The position numbers and the translations under genes were made by a program. A stretch of DNA of 64,000 nucleotides from Ga0077560 sp046330435 (GTDB lineage Bacteria; Actinomycetota; Thermoleophilia; Miltoncostaeales; Miltoncostaeaceae). A model generated the notes under the pieces. It was not told the origin of the DNA, did no database searches, and was given only the letters and a program-made list of their open reading frames with translations. The DNA is taken from assembly GCA_046330435.1 (NCBI GenBank), contig JAXLST010000017.1, positions 1 to 64,000 of the forward strand, read 5' to 3'. Shown here piece by piece: positions 53,650-61,838 of the stretch (the first letter of the stretch is position 1; each line of letters begins with the position of its first letter).

Positions 53650-54693
53650 TCAATACCGGCGCCGCTGGCGCCCCTTGCTCGTCTTGCGCATCACCTCGAA
53701 CTCCTCGAGGGACCGGCCGGAGCCCACCGCGACGCACGTGAGCGGGGACTCCGCCACGTGGATGGGCATCTCGGTCTCACGCCGCAGCCGCTCGTCCAGG
53801 CCCTGCAGCAGCGCGCCGCCGCCCGCGAGCATGATGCCGCGGTCCATGATGTCCGAGGCGAGCTCCGGCGGCGTCTTGTCCAGGGTGCTCTTCACGGCGT
53901 CGACGATCTGACTGACCGGCTCGTCGAGGGCCTCGCGGACCTCCTCGCTGCTCAGCACCACGGTCTTCGGCAGGCCGGTGATCATGTCCCGCCCGCGGAT
54001 CTCCGCCTGCACCTCCTCGCGCAGCGGGTACGCGGACCCGATCTCCAGCTTCACCTCCTCCGCGGTCTGGCTGCCGATCATGAGCTTGTACTCCCGCTTG
54101 ACCCAGGCGATGACCGCCTCGTCCATCTCGTCCCCGCCCACGCGGATGGACTGCGCGACCACGATGCCGCCCAGGGAGATGACCGCCACCTCGGTGGTGC
54201 CGCCCCCGATGTCCACGATCATGTTCCCGGTGGGCTCCGCCACCGGCAGGCCGGCCCCGATGGCGGCCGCCATGGGCTCCTCGATGAGGTAGGCCTGGCG
54301 GGCCCCGGCCGAGAGCGTGGCCTCCTCGACCGCGCGCTTCTCGACGCCGGTCACGCCGGACGGTACGCACACCACCACGCGGGGGTGCGCCCAGCGGTTC
54401 TGGTGCACCTTCTGGATGAAGTGCCGGAGCATCTGCTCGGTCACGTCGAAGTCGGCGATGACGCCGTCCTTGAGCGGCCGGATGGCCGTGATGGTGCCGG
54501 GCGTGCGGCCCAGCATCCGCTTCGCCTCGATGCCGACGGCGTGCACCTCGCTGGTGCGCTGGTCGATGGCGACCACCGACGGCTCGGACAGGACGATGCC
54601 ACGCCCCCGGACGTACACGAGGGTGTTCGCGGTGCCGAGGTCGACGGCCATGTCACGGCCGCCGAACCCGGTCAGGTAGCTCCAGAACCCGAT
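53650..54693 (-). CDS. mreB: Cell-shape actin MreB with probable non-canonical start
   Basis: A bacterial actin that guides wall synthesis. It has the ATPase signatures AVDLGTANTLVYVRG, VDIGGGTTEVAV and GIMLAGGGALLQGLD. The first canonical codon, ATG 54651, gives 333 aa beginning MAVDLG, but upstream codons read FWSYLTGFGGRD; Streptomyces MreB has FIGRD directly before the same MAVDLG, so coding starts earlier. No ATG, GTG or TTG is in frame there. ATC 54693 lies seven bases after AAGGAG and gives 347 aa with an N-terminal hydrophobic/amphipathic stretch suited to membrane binding. Confidence 0.93.
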   Translation of the reverse strand: MGFWSYLTGFGGRDMAVDLGTANTLVYVRGRGIVLSEPSVVAIDQRTSEVHAVGIEAKRMLGRTPGTITAIRPLKDGVIADFDVTEQMLRHFIQKVHQNRWAHPRVVVCVPSGVTGVEKRAVEEATLSAGARQAYLIEEPMAAAIGAGLPVAEPTGNMIVDIGGGTTEVAVISLGGIVVAQSIRVGGDEMDEAVIAWVKREYKLMIGSQTAEEVKLEIGSAYPLREEVQAEIRGRDMITGLPKTVVLSSEEVREALDEPVSQIVDAVKSTLDKTPPELASDIMDRGIMLAGGGALLQGLDERLRRETEMPIHVAESPLTCVAVGSGRSLEEFEVMRKTSKGRQRRRY

Positions 54694-54750
54694 CGGACTG
54701 CTCCTTGCTTGCCGCCGCGGGGGGCGGCGTTGGGCGCGAGAGAGGAGGCG

Positions 54751-54756
54751 ATACTA
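54751..54756 (-). promoter_or_regulatory. Possible -10 box of the mre operon
   Basis: TAGTAT on the minus strand about 57 bases before the proposed mreB start, in the only A+T-rich patch of the gap. No clear -35. Confidence 0.35.
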
Positions 54757-54857
54757 ACCGACCCCCGGCGGACGTCCCCGGTCCGCGTTCTGCCTGCATG
54801 CGCCGTTGCACGGGGACCGTAGCGGGGCCGCGTGGTGCAATGCCACCCCCGGATCGT

Positions 54858-55268
54858 TCAGGCCGCCGCCTCCCAGGCGCGGCGCACCAGCGCCGCGAGG
54901 TCGGGGGCGGGGACGCCGGGCCGCCACAGCTCGACGACGCTCCAGCCGGGCACCGGCTCCCACGGGCGCGCGCCGTCGACGCCCGGGCCGGGCTCCGGCA
55001 GGGCCACCGACTGCATGTCGAAGGCCACCGCCACCGGGGTCCGGCCGCGCAGCAGCAGCACGTACCGCAGCCCCCCGAAGGAGGGCGAGTAGGCCGTGCT
55101 GGGGCCGGGCAGTGCCCGGGCGGCGTCCAGGAGGGCGCTCCCCACGTCGGAATGGGCGTGCGGCTGCGCCCGTTCGAGGTGGGCCACCAGGGCCGCGGCC
55201 GCCCCGGCGTCGACCAGATCGCGGAGGTCGCCGCCGTCGGCGAGGCGGAGTCCGGGGTCGGCGGGCAC
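54858..55268 (-). CDS. Protein of unknown function
   Basis: The 136-aa product from GTG 55268 has a mixed alpha/beta look: a central beta pair GLRYVLLLRGRTPVAVAFD and a C-terminal Ala/Arg helix. I recognise no family. Codon use matches its neighbours. It is divergent from the next small gene and 165 bases past the mreB start. Confidence 0.6.
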   Translation of the reverse strand: MPADPGLRLADGGDLRDLVDAGAAAALVAHLERAQPHAHSDVGSALLDAARALPGPSTAYSPSFGGLRYVLLLRGRTPVAVAFDMQSVALPEPGPGVDGARPWEPVPGWSVVELWRPGVPAPDLAALVRRAWEAAA

Positions 55269-55326
55269 GGGCCGACGGTACCACCGCGGCAGCCCGGTTC
55301 CCCGGGACGACCGGGCGGCCGTCCGC

Positions 55327-55332
55327 TACCCT
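55327..55332 (+). promoter_or_regulatory. Possible -10 box of the small coiled-coil gene
   Basis: TACCCT with nine bases to the ATG, which also has a G-run that could act as a Shine-Dalgarno. Confidence 0.3.
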
Positions 55333-55341
55333 CGGGGGCCG

Positions 55342-55554
55342 ATGTCGCCCCTCTTCGCCGACGACAACTCCTCGTACCGCCGGGCCATGCGCAAGCAGGA
55401 AGCCGAGGCCAAGCGCCGCGAGGAGCGCCGCGAGCAGATCCTCGAGACGCTGCGCCGGCTGCGCGAGAAGGCCGCGGATCCCGCCGAGCTGGCCGCAGAG
55501 GAGCGGGCGCGCCGGCACAAGGAGATGCTGGAGCGGTACCCGCCGCTGTTCTAG
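55342..55554 (+). CDS. Small charged helical protein
   Basis: The 70-aa product is rich in Arg, Glu, Lys and Ala and would form one long alpha helix or coiled coil (residues ~10-63), with a short SPLFADDNSSYRR start. No family is recognised. Its stop shares CTAG with the STAS gene stop, so the genes converge with four bases of overlap. The opposite frame over the same bases is low-complexity, so the plus strand is preferred. Confidence 0.65.
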   Translation: MSPLFADDNSSYRRAMRKQEAEAKRREERREQILETLRRLREKAADPAELAAEERARRHKEMLERYPPLF

Positions 55555-55883
55555 CCGGCGGCCTCGTCGTCCGGCGGGATGCCCAGGCGGCGGTCCACCC
55601 CGCTCACCCGCAGCGCCCGCAGCGCCATGCCCGGCTTGGGCGGCACCACGTGCAGCCGCTGGTCCGCCTCCCGGGCGGCGATCTGGAGGTCCAGCAGCAG
55701 CCGCAGGCCGGCGCTGTCGAGGTAGGTCACGCGGGCCAGGTCCAGCGTCCACCGGCACGTGCCCGCGGTGGCCCGCCGCACCGCCTCCTCGATGCCGGGG
55801 AGCACCGCCTGGTCGACCTCGCCCTCCAGCGCCACCACCGGGGCCCCGTCCTCCTCGCGCACCCGCACCCGCCCGCCGCTCAC
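55551..55883 (-). CDS. Anti-anti-sigma factor (STAS domain)
   Basis: The 110-aa STAS protein resembles SpoIIAA/RsbV: PVVALEGEVDQAVLP at the first strands and VTYLDSAGLRLLLDL with the phosphorylatable serine (DSAG) at ~70-73. When dephosphorylated it would bind the anti-sigma kinase. It overlaps by four bases the gene upstream, which encodes both the matching phosphatase and kinase domains, so the two form one switch. Confidence 0.9.
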   Translation of the reverse strand: MSGGRVRVREEDGAPVVALEGEVDQAVLPGIEEAVRRATAGTCRWTLDLARVTYLDSAGLRLLLDLQIAAREADQRLHVVPPKPGMALRALRVSGVDRRLGIPPDDEAAG

Positions 55884-58780
55884 GGGGCCCCCGCCGGCCG
55901 GCCCAGGCCATGCCGCATCGTGAGCACCGTGCCGCCGTCGCTCGCCAGCGCCGCCTCGTGGGTGAGCGCGGCGATCATCCGCAGCCCGTAGCCGCGGTGC
56001 GGGGTCGCAACCGGCGGCCGCCACGTGCCGTGGTCGCGCACCCGGATGACGGCGTCCCCGTCCTCCAGCGCGCACTCCAGGTCCAGGGGCCGCCGCGGAT
56101 CGCCCGCCGCGTGCTCCACGGCGTTGGCCAGGGCCTCCCCCACCGCGATCACCAGGTCGTCCACGGCCTCGGCCCCCGCACCGACCTCCTGCAGCCAGGT
56201 GCGGACCCGGGCGCGGGCACCGGAGAGGGCGTCGTACCGCACCGGGACGCTCACGGACATGCGGCGGTCGTCGGCGGCCGGATGGCGGCCGTTGGAGGAC
56301 GGCCGCGCCGCCCCCTCCACGTGCACGGCGAGCACCGCCACGTCGTCCAGCAGCGCCGCGCCGCCCTGGAACTCCTCCACGGACCGCTCGACCGCGGCCA
56401 CGAGGCCCGCGGCCCCGGTGCCGGCGGCGGCCCGCAGCACGCGCATGAGGCGGCGCTCGCCGAAGAACAGCCCGTGGCGCCGCGCCTCCGTGATGCCGTC
56501 CGTGTGCAGCACCAGGGCGTCGCCGGGAGCGAGCTCGCCCTCCCAGCCGGTGCCGGTCCACCCCGGCTCGATGCCCAGCAGGCCGCCGCGCACCGGCAAT
56601 TGCGAGGTGGTGCCGTCGGCCCGGACCCACACCGGCGGCAGGTGGGCGCCATTGGCGACCCGCACGGTCGCGCCCCCGCCGGGCCGGACGCCGATCCGGG
56701 CGACGACCGCGGTGCTGAACCGCGTGCTGCCCGGCTGGAAGGCGATGATCGACCGGTTGAGCATGTCCAGGATCGACAGCGGGTCCCGGTCCGGGCGCTC
56801 GAGGCACGCCACGCGGATCGCGTGCCGGCACAGCGAGGTGAGCTGCGCGGCCTCCGGGCCCTTCCCGCAGACGTCCCCCACCACCAGCACCCAGTCGTCG
56901 CCGGACCGGAACACGTCGTAGAAGTCCCCGCCCACCTCGTGGCCGTCGCCGGCCGCCAGGTACGCGGACGCCAGGTCCAGGCCGTCCGGGTCGGGCAGCC
57001 GCCCGGGCAGCAGGCTGTGCTGCAGCGTGCGGGCGATGTGCCGGTCGCGGTCCGCCAGCCGGGCGTTCTCGAGCGCGAGGGCCGCGCGGTCGGCGAGGGC
57101 GCCGGCCAGCTCCAGGTCGGCCTCGCCGAGGGTGCGCCCGCCTCGGCTGGAGGTGCCCAGCAGGATCCCGCCGAGCGGCCGGTCGCGCAGCACGATCGGC
57201 GTCGTGAGGTACGACCGCGGCGAGAGGACCTCCAGCAGCTCGCGCTTGCGCGTCCCGGACGGCGACTCCCGCACCAGGGCCCCCACGTCGGGGATCAGCA
57301 GGGGGCTGCGGGACTCGCGCGCCGCGGCGACGGAGATGGGGTCCCGCGCCTCCAGGGCGTGCTCCCTGCGCAGCTCCTGCAGGACCGGCACCATCTCCGG
57401 CTCGTCGTGCGCCACCGAGACCACCATGCGGCGGCCGTCGGCCCCGAAGATCTCCACCGAGGCGTAGTCCCCGACGTCCGGCACGAGCGTGCCCGCCAGC
57501 GCCCGCGCACGGTCCTCCAGGGTGTCGGCGGCGTCCATCGCGGCCCCCGCCCGTGCCAGCAGCGCGTCCCGCCGCCGCGCCCGTTCGCGCTCGGTGATGT
57601 CGATCGCCGACGGCACCAGGTTCACCACCCGCCCGTCGTCGTCGAGCATCGGGACCAGCTGGAAGTCGATGGTGATGCGGGTGTCCTCGCCGAGCCGCAC
57701 CACCGCGTCGTACCGGGACGCCTCCCCGCGGGCGGCGTCGGCGACGGCGCGGCGCAGGCGGTCCTGCACGTCGGGGTTCCACGACCACCAGTACGTGTCC
57801 CAGAAGGGCGTGCCCAGGACGTCCTCGGCGCTCAGGCCGGCGGCCGCGAGGGCAGTCCGGTTGGCCTCCACCAGCGTGCCGTCGGTCTCCAGCAGCCCCA
57901 CGAACACGAACAGGCCGTCCATGAGCCGCCGCGTCCTGCTCGCGCTGTCGCGCAGGGCGGCCTCCGCGCGCTTCTGGTCGGTCACGTCGCGGATGAGCCC
58001 GTTGATGCCGGTCACCCCGCCATCGGGGCCCAGCACCGGGTAGCCCTGGGTGAGGGTCCAGCGTTCGGTGCCGTCGGGCTGCGGGACGCGGTACGTGGTC
58101 TCGTACGGGCGCTTCTCCCGGAGCGCCGTCGCGATCGCCTCCCGGATGTGGGGGCGGTCGTCCGGGTGCACCATGCCCAGCGCGTCCTCGAGCGCCGGCG
58201 GCGACGACCCACGCGGCAGGCCGAACACGGGGCCCACCTCGTCCGACCAGCTCACCGCGCCGGTCGCCGCGTCGAACTGCCAGAACCCCGTGCGCGTGGC
58301 GGCGAGCGCGAGGTGGAGGATGGCGTGGCGCTCCTCGGCCTCGGCCCGGGCCTGCGCCTCCTCCTGGTGCAGCCGGGCGCGGTGCAGCGCCTGTGCGGCG
58401 TGCTCGGCGAGGGTCTCCAGGAACTGCCGGTCGGCGGCCGGGAGCTCCGTGGGCGCGTCGAAGGCCAGCACGAGCGCCCCCTTCGTGCGCTCCACGCCGA
58501 TCACCGGCACCGCGGCGAGGCGGGCGCCCCAGTCGGGCGCACCCGTCGCCATGACGTGGGCGGTGGCCGCCAGCACCGCCTCCTGGTCGGCGGTGTCGCC
58601 GAACAGCTGCGGCGCCTCCCCGCCGTCGGCGAGGACCAGCGTCACGTGGGCGGCGCCCAGCACGCCGGCGGACTCGCGCACGAACCGCTCCGCGACGTCC
58701 TCCCGCCGCAGGGCGTCGAAGAGGGCGCGCGACAGCCGCTGCAGCTGCAGCAGGCGCGCGTCTGGGGCGTGGTCACCCAT
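55880..58780 (-). CDS. Multi-sensor PP2C phosphatase/anti-sigma kinase
   Basis: A 966-aa soluble regulator. Domains in order: GAF (~10-150), PAS (~165-290, ending TGINGLIRDVTDQKRAE), PAS (~305-425, ending SAIDITERERARR), GAF (~435-590), SpoIIE-type PP2C phosphatase (~605-815; metal aspartates in VGGDFYDVF, HTDGITEAR and LLDDVAVLAV) and a SpoIIAB/RsbW-like HATPase (~840-955; N box GEALANAVEHAA, HRGYGLRMI). It could both phosphorylate and dephosphorylate the STAS protein encoded next. ATG 58780 lies eight bases after GATACT, suggesting a leaderless transcript. No sigma factor gene is adjacent. Confidence 0.92.
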   Translation of the reverse strand: MGDHAPDARLLQLQRLSRALFDALRREDVAERFVRESAGVLGAAHVTLVLADGGEAPQLFGDTADQEAVLAATAHVMATGAPDWGARLAAVPVIGVERTKGALVLAFDAPTELPAADRQFLETLAEHAAQALHRARLHQEEAQARAEAEERHAILHLALAATRTGFWQFDAATGAVSWSDEVGPVFGLPRGSSPPALEDALGMVHPDDRPHIREAIATALREKRPYETTYRVPQPDGTERWTLTQGYPVLGPDGGVTGINGLIRDVTDQKRAEAALRDSASRTRRLMDGLFVFVGLLETDGTLVEANRTALAAAGLSAEDVLGTPFWDTYWWSWNPDVQDRLRRAVADAARGEASRYDAVVRLGEDTRITIDFQLVPMLDDDGRVVNLVPSAIDITERERARRRDALLARAGAAMDAADTLEDRARALAGTLVPDVGDYASVEIFGADGRRMVVSVAHDEPEMVPVLQELRREHALEARDPISVAAARESRSPLLIPDVGALVRESPSGTRKRELLEVLSPRSYLTTPIVLRDRPLGGILLGTSSRGGRTLGEADLELAGALADRAALALENARLADRDRHIARTLQHSLLPGRLPDPDGLDLASAYLAAGDGHEVGGDFYDVFRSGDDWVLVVGDVCGKGPEAAQLTSLCRHAIRVACLERPDRDPLSILDMLNRSIIAFQPGSTRFSTAVVARIGVRPGGGATVRVANGAHLPPVWVRADGTTSQLPVRGGLLGIEPGWTGTGWEGELAPGDALVLHTDGITEARRHGLFFGERRLMRVLRAAAGTGAAGLVAAVERSVEEFQGGAALLDDVAVLAVHVEGAARPSSNGRHPAADDRRMSVSVPVRYDALSGARARVRTWLQEVGAGAEAVDDLVIAVGEALANAVEHAAGDPRRPLDLECALEDGDAVIRVRDHGTWRPPVATPHRGYGLRMIAALTHEAALASDGGTVLTMRHGLGRPAGAP

Positions 58781-58827
58781 GGGCGCGCAGTATCGCAGCA
58801 CGGGGAGCGCGGGCCCCGGAGCCGGTC

Positions 58828-59412
58828 TCAGCCCGCGGCGCCGTCCCCCGGCCACAGTCCCGCCGCGTGCAGCAGGTCCGCGACGACCGGCACCGGCAGG
58901 CCCACCACGGTGCTGTGGTCGCCGTCGATGCCGGTCACCAAAGCCGCGCCCGCGCCCTGCACCGCGTAGCCGCCGGCGCGGTCCCGCCATTCTCCGGTGT
59001 CCAGGTACCACTCCAGGACGGCGTCGTCGGCCGGGCGCATCCGCACCGCGGTGGACGCCACCTCCGCCCGCTCCCCGCCGGCGGTGACCAGCACCACCGC
59101 CGTCAGCACCTCGTGGGCCCTGCCCGCCAGCGACCGGAGCATGCGGCCCGCCGCGTCGCGGTCCGCGGGCTTGCCGAGCGACGCGCCGTCGAGCACCACC
59201 TCGGTGTCGGCGCCCAGCACGCCGCCGCCCTCGGGGATGCCGGCCCGTGCGACGACGTCCCGGGCCTTGCCCAGGGCGTTCGCCAGCACGCGCTCGCGCG
59301 GCGACCGGCCGGGCCCGTGCTCCTCGAATCCGGAGGCGACCACACGGAACTCGACGCCCAGGTGCCGCAGCAGCGCGCGCCGCTGCGGCGACCGGGACGC
59401 GAGGATGAGCAG
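58828..59412 (-). CDS. maf: Maf-family nucleotide pyrophosphatase with probable CTG start
   Basis: Maf hydrolyses non-canonical or pyrimidine nucleoside triphosphates. Conserved parts: GADTEVVLDG, GKPADRDAAGRML, EWRDRAGGYAVQG and GLPV. The first canonical start, GTG 59343, would remove the family N terminus, which is encoded just upstream as LILASRSPQRRALLRHLG. The ndk TAG at 59424 is in the same frame, and only GGA CCC TCC precede CTG 59412. AGGGA lies six bases before it, so CTG initiation gives MLILASRSP, the standard Maf start, and 194 aa. Confidence 0.92.
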   Translation of the reverse strand: MLILASRSPQRRALLRHLGVEFRVVASGFEEHGPGRSPRERVLANALGKARDVVARAGIPEGGGVLGADTEVVLDGASLGKPADRDAAGRMLRSLAGRAHEVLTAVVLVTAGGERAEVASTAVRMRPADDAVLEWYLDTGEWRDRAGGYAVQGAGAALVTGIDGDHSTVVGLPVPVVADLLHAAGLWPGDGAAG

Positions 59413-59421
59413 GGAGGGTCC

Positions 59422-59835
59422 CTAGAGCTCGGGGAAGTGCAGCGCCAGCTCGCGGGCGGCGGACTCGACGCCGTCGGAGCCGTGGATGATGTTCTGGCCC
59501 ACCTCGAGCGCGTAGTCGCCGCGGATGGTGCCGGGCGCCGCGTCCAGCGGGTTGGTGGTGCCCATCATCGTGCGCAGGGCCGCGATGGACCCGGCGGGGC
59601 CCTCGACGGCCAGCATCACCACCGGGCCGGAGGTGATGAAGTCGACCAGCTCGCCGAAGAACGGCTTCTCGCGGTGCTCACCGTAGTGCTCCTCGGCGGC
59701 GGCACGCGCCATCACGGCCTTCTTGAGGCCGACGATGGCGAAGCCACGGCGCTCGATGCGGCCGATGATCTCCCCCGTCAGTCCTGCAGCCACGCCGTCG
59801 GGCTTGACCATCACGAACGAGCGCTCACTACTCAA
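59422..59835 (-). CDS. ndk: Nucleoside diphosphate kinase
   Basis: Ndk balances nucleoside triphosphates. The 137-aa protein has FVMVKPDGVAAGLTGEII, the active-site histidine in NIIHGSDGVESA (~115-126), and the ARELALHFPEL end. The start is TTG 59835, which overlaps the upstream stop by eight bases; ATG 59811 would cut into the conserved first strand. Confidence 0.96.
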   Translation of the reverse strand: MSSERSFVMVKPDGVAAGLTGEIIGRIERRGFAIVGLKKAVMARAAAEEHYGEHREKPFFGELVDFITSGPVVMLAVEGPAGSIAALRTMMGTTNPLDAAPGTIRGDYALEVGQNIIHGSDGVESAARELALHFPEL

Positions 59836-60478
59836 CCGATGCCTCCGGGTCCGGGCTCACACTCCGGCGGATGCGCCGGATCATCTGACGGCCGGTGTCG
59901 CCCGGGTCGGGGCGCTCCTGGCCGCGAAGCTGCTGCTGGTCGTGCGGGGGCTGCGGGCGCTCGCCGCCCGAGCGGCTGACGTTCCGCAGGCGGAACTCGA
60001 GCTCGGTGAGGCGGATGTCCAGGTCGCGCAGCTCCTCGCGGGTCGCGACGCCGGCCTGCCGCAGCATGTTGAGGGTGGCGGGGTCGTTCGCCTGGGCGCC
60101 GTCGCGGCCCAGCAGGCGGCCGACGATGCGCTGCCCCTCCATGTCGCCGATGTCGCCGAGCCGGCGCTCCAGCGCGATGAGCTCGAGCTCACGCTCGCGG
60201 GACTCCAGCATGGACTCCGGCGGGCGGACGACCAGGTAGATCAGGGTCCCCAGGTACGGCAGGAACACCGACAGCGCGACCGCGCCGGCGACGAGCGCCG
60301 GGTTCTCGGTGCGGCGGCGGGCGTCCTGGTAGGTCCACCAGATCAGCGACAGCCACAGCAGGACGACGAACGCCTTGATGCCGAGGCTGATGAAGCCCCA
60401 CAGGCTGGAGTCGAAGAAGTTGGAGACCGAGTCGAACGGGTCGCTCGAACCGGTCGCTTGTGCCGCGAACGCGGGCAT
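59828..60478 (-). CDS. Membrane protein of unknown function (PLDc_N-like)
   Basis: The 216-aa protein has two membrane segments (about residues 27-50 and 63-85) separated by YQDARRRTENP, resembling the PLDc_N membrane module, then a ~120-residue cytoplasmic tail with long helices and a Gln/Arg-rich end. ATG 60478 has GGAGG four bases upstream. It is placed between folC and ndk, where actinobacteria often have a small membrane protein; function unknown. Confidence 0.75.
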   Translation of the reverse strand: MPAFAAQATGSSDPFDSVSNFFDSSLWGFISLGIKAFVVLLWLSLIWWTYQDARRRTENPALVAGAVALSVFLPYLGTLIYLVVRPPESMLESRERELELIALERRLGDIGDMEGQRIVGRLLGRDGAQANDPATLNMLRQAGVATREELRDLDIRLTELEFRLRNVSRSGGERPQPPHDQQQLRGQERPDPGDTGRQMIRRIRRSVSPDPEASVE

Positions 60479-60550
60479 GGAACCTCCGGTCCCGGGACGG
60501 GAAATGCACCCTATCAGCAGGGCCCGATACCCCAGATGCCACACCGGCAA

Positions 60551-60568
60551 CCGGAACCCTTCTTCCGG
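60551..60568 (-). terminator. Weak hairpin after folC
   Basis: CCGGAA (60551-60556) pairs with TTCCGG (60563-60568) about 14 bases past the folC stop. Short stem, no T-run. Confidence 0.3.
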
Positions 60569-60581
60569 AGGGCGCTCTGGC

Positions 60582-61838
60582 CTACGCGAGCTCCGGCCGG
60601 AGGTCCGCGAGCAGGTACAGGGAGCCGCACACCAGCACCGCCCCCTCGGGCCCGGCCAGCGACCGCGCGCGGTCCAGCGCCGCGGCGGGGTCCGCCACGA
60701 CCTCGGCGGCGGCACCGGCCGCCCGCGCGGCCGTGGCGAGCTCGGCCGGATCGGCCGCCCGGCGGTGCCGGGAGCGGGTGGCGACCACGGTCCCGCAGGC
60801 CGGTGCCAGGGCCGCCATCATCGCCGCGGCGTCCTTGTCGGCGAGCACCGACACCACCGCCACCGGCCGGGTCCCGCCGAGCACGTCCGGCAGCGCGTCC
60901 ACCAGGGCCGCCATCCCCGCGGGGTTGTGCGCCCCGTCGATGAGGACGCGCGGCCGCCCCGGGAACTCCTCCATCCGCCCCGGCACCCGCACGTCGCGCA
61001 GCGCGGCCCGCACCGCGGCCGGGTCCAGGGGCGCCCCGGCGAACCGGCGGGCGGCCGCCACCGCGACCGCGGCGTTGTCGCGCTGGAAGCTTCCGCGGGG
61101 CCCCACGGCGATGCCGTCGTAGGTCTCACCGGGGCAGCGGATGACGTCGCCCTCGATGCCGAACTCCCGGTCCATGCGCCAGCCGTCCAGGCCGCGGGCG
61201 GCCATCACGGCCTCCACCTCCGCCGCGGCGTCGCCCAGGCGCCCCACCACCAGGCGGTCCGATCCGTCCGGCGCCACCGCCAGCTTCTCGCCGGCGATCG
61301 CGGTGACCGTGCCGCCCAGCAGGTCGGTGTGCTCCAGGGCGATGTTGGTGAGCACCGTCACGCGGCCGCCGTCCAGCACGTTCGTGGCATCCCAGCGGCC
61401 GCCGAGGCCCGCCTCGATCACCGCGGCGTCCACGCCCTCCCGGGCCATCGACACGAACGCCGCCGCCGTCAGGACCTCGAACTGGGTGATCCGGTCGTCC
61501 TCGGCCAGGTCGAGCCCGTCCGCGGCGTCGCGCACCGCCCCGACGGCCTCCGCGAAGCGCTCCGGCGCCTGCGGGCGGCCCGCCAGCAGCGTCCGCTCGG
61601 TCCAGCCCAGGATGTGGGGCGACGTGTACGCCCCGCAGCGCATGCCGTGGGCGGAGAGGACCGCCGCCGTCATGCACGTCGTGGAGGTCTTGCCGTTGGT
61701 CCCCACCACGTGGACGCACGGGTAGGCGCGGTGCGGGTCGCCGAGCGCCGCGAGCACGCGCCGCATCCGCTCCAGGCCGAACCGCATGCCGAAGAGCTCG
61801 AGCCCCTCGACGTACGCGACGGCCTCCTGCGGGGTCAT
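60582..61838 (-). CDS. folC: Folylpolyglutamate/dihydrofolate synthase
   Basis: FolC adds glutamate to dihydropteroate or folates using ATP. The 418-aa Mur-ligase-like protein has the P-loop VVGTNGKTSTT (~43-53), YTSPHILGWTER, VIEAGLGGRWDATNV, TNIALEHTDLLG and the C-domain IDGAHNPAGM. ATG 61838 overlaps the valS stop by four bases, the conserved actinobacterial order. Confidence 0.95.
   Translation of the reverse strand: MTPQEAVAYVEGLELFGMRFGLERMRRVLAALGDPHRAYPCVHVVGTNGKTSTTCMTAAVLSAHGMRCGAYTSPHILGWTERTLLAGRPQAPERFAEAVGAVRDAADGLDLAEDDRITQFEVLTAAAFVSMAREGVDAAVIEAGLGGRWDATNVLDGGRVTVLTNIALEHTDLLGGTVTAIAGEKLAVAPDGSDRLVVGRLGDAAAEVEAVMAARGLDGWRMDREFGIEGDVIRCPGETYDGIAVGPRGSFQRDNAAVAVAAARRFAGAPLDPAAVRAALRDVRVPGRMEEFPGRPRVLIDGAHNPAGMAALVDALPDVLGGTRPVAVVSVLADKDAAAMMAALAPACGTVVATRSRHRRAADPAELATAARAAGAAAEVVADPAAALDRARSLAGPEGAVLVCGSLYLLADLRPELA

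Noticed and set aside
54806..58969. Open frame of about 1,390 codons on the plus strand
   Set aside because: It is antisense to the PP2C/HATPase regulator, STAS and other genes, is low-complexity Arg/Pro/Gly/His, and has no domain. It is a shadow caused by high G+C.
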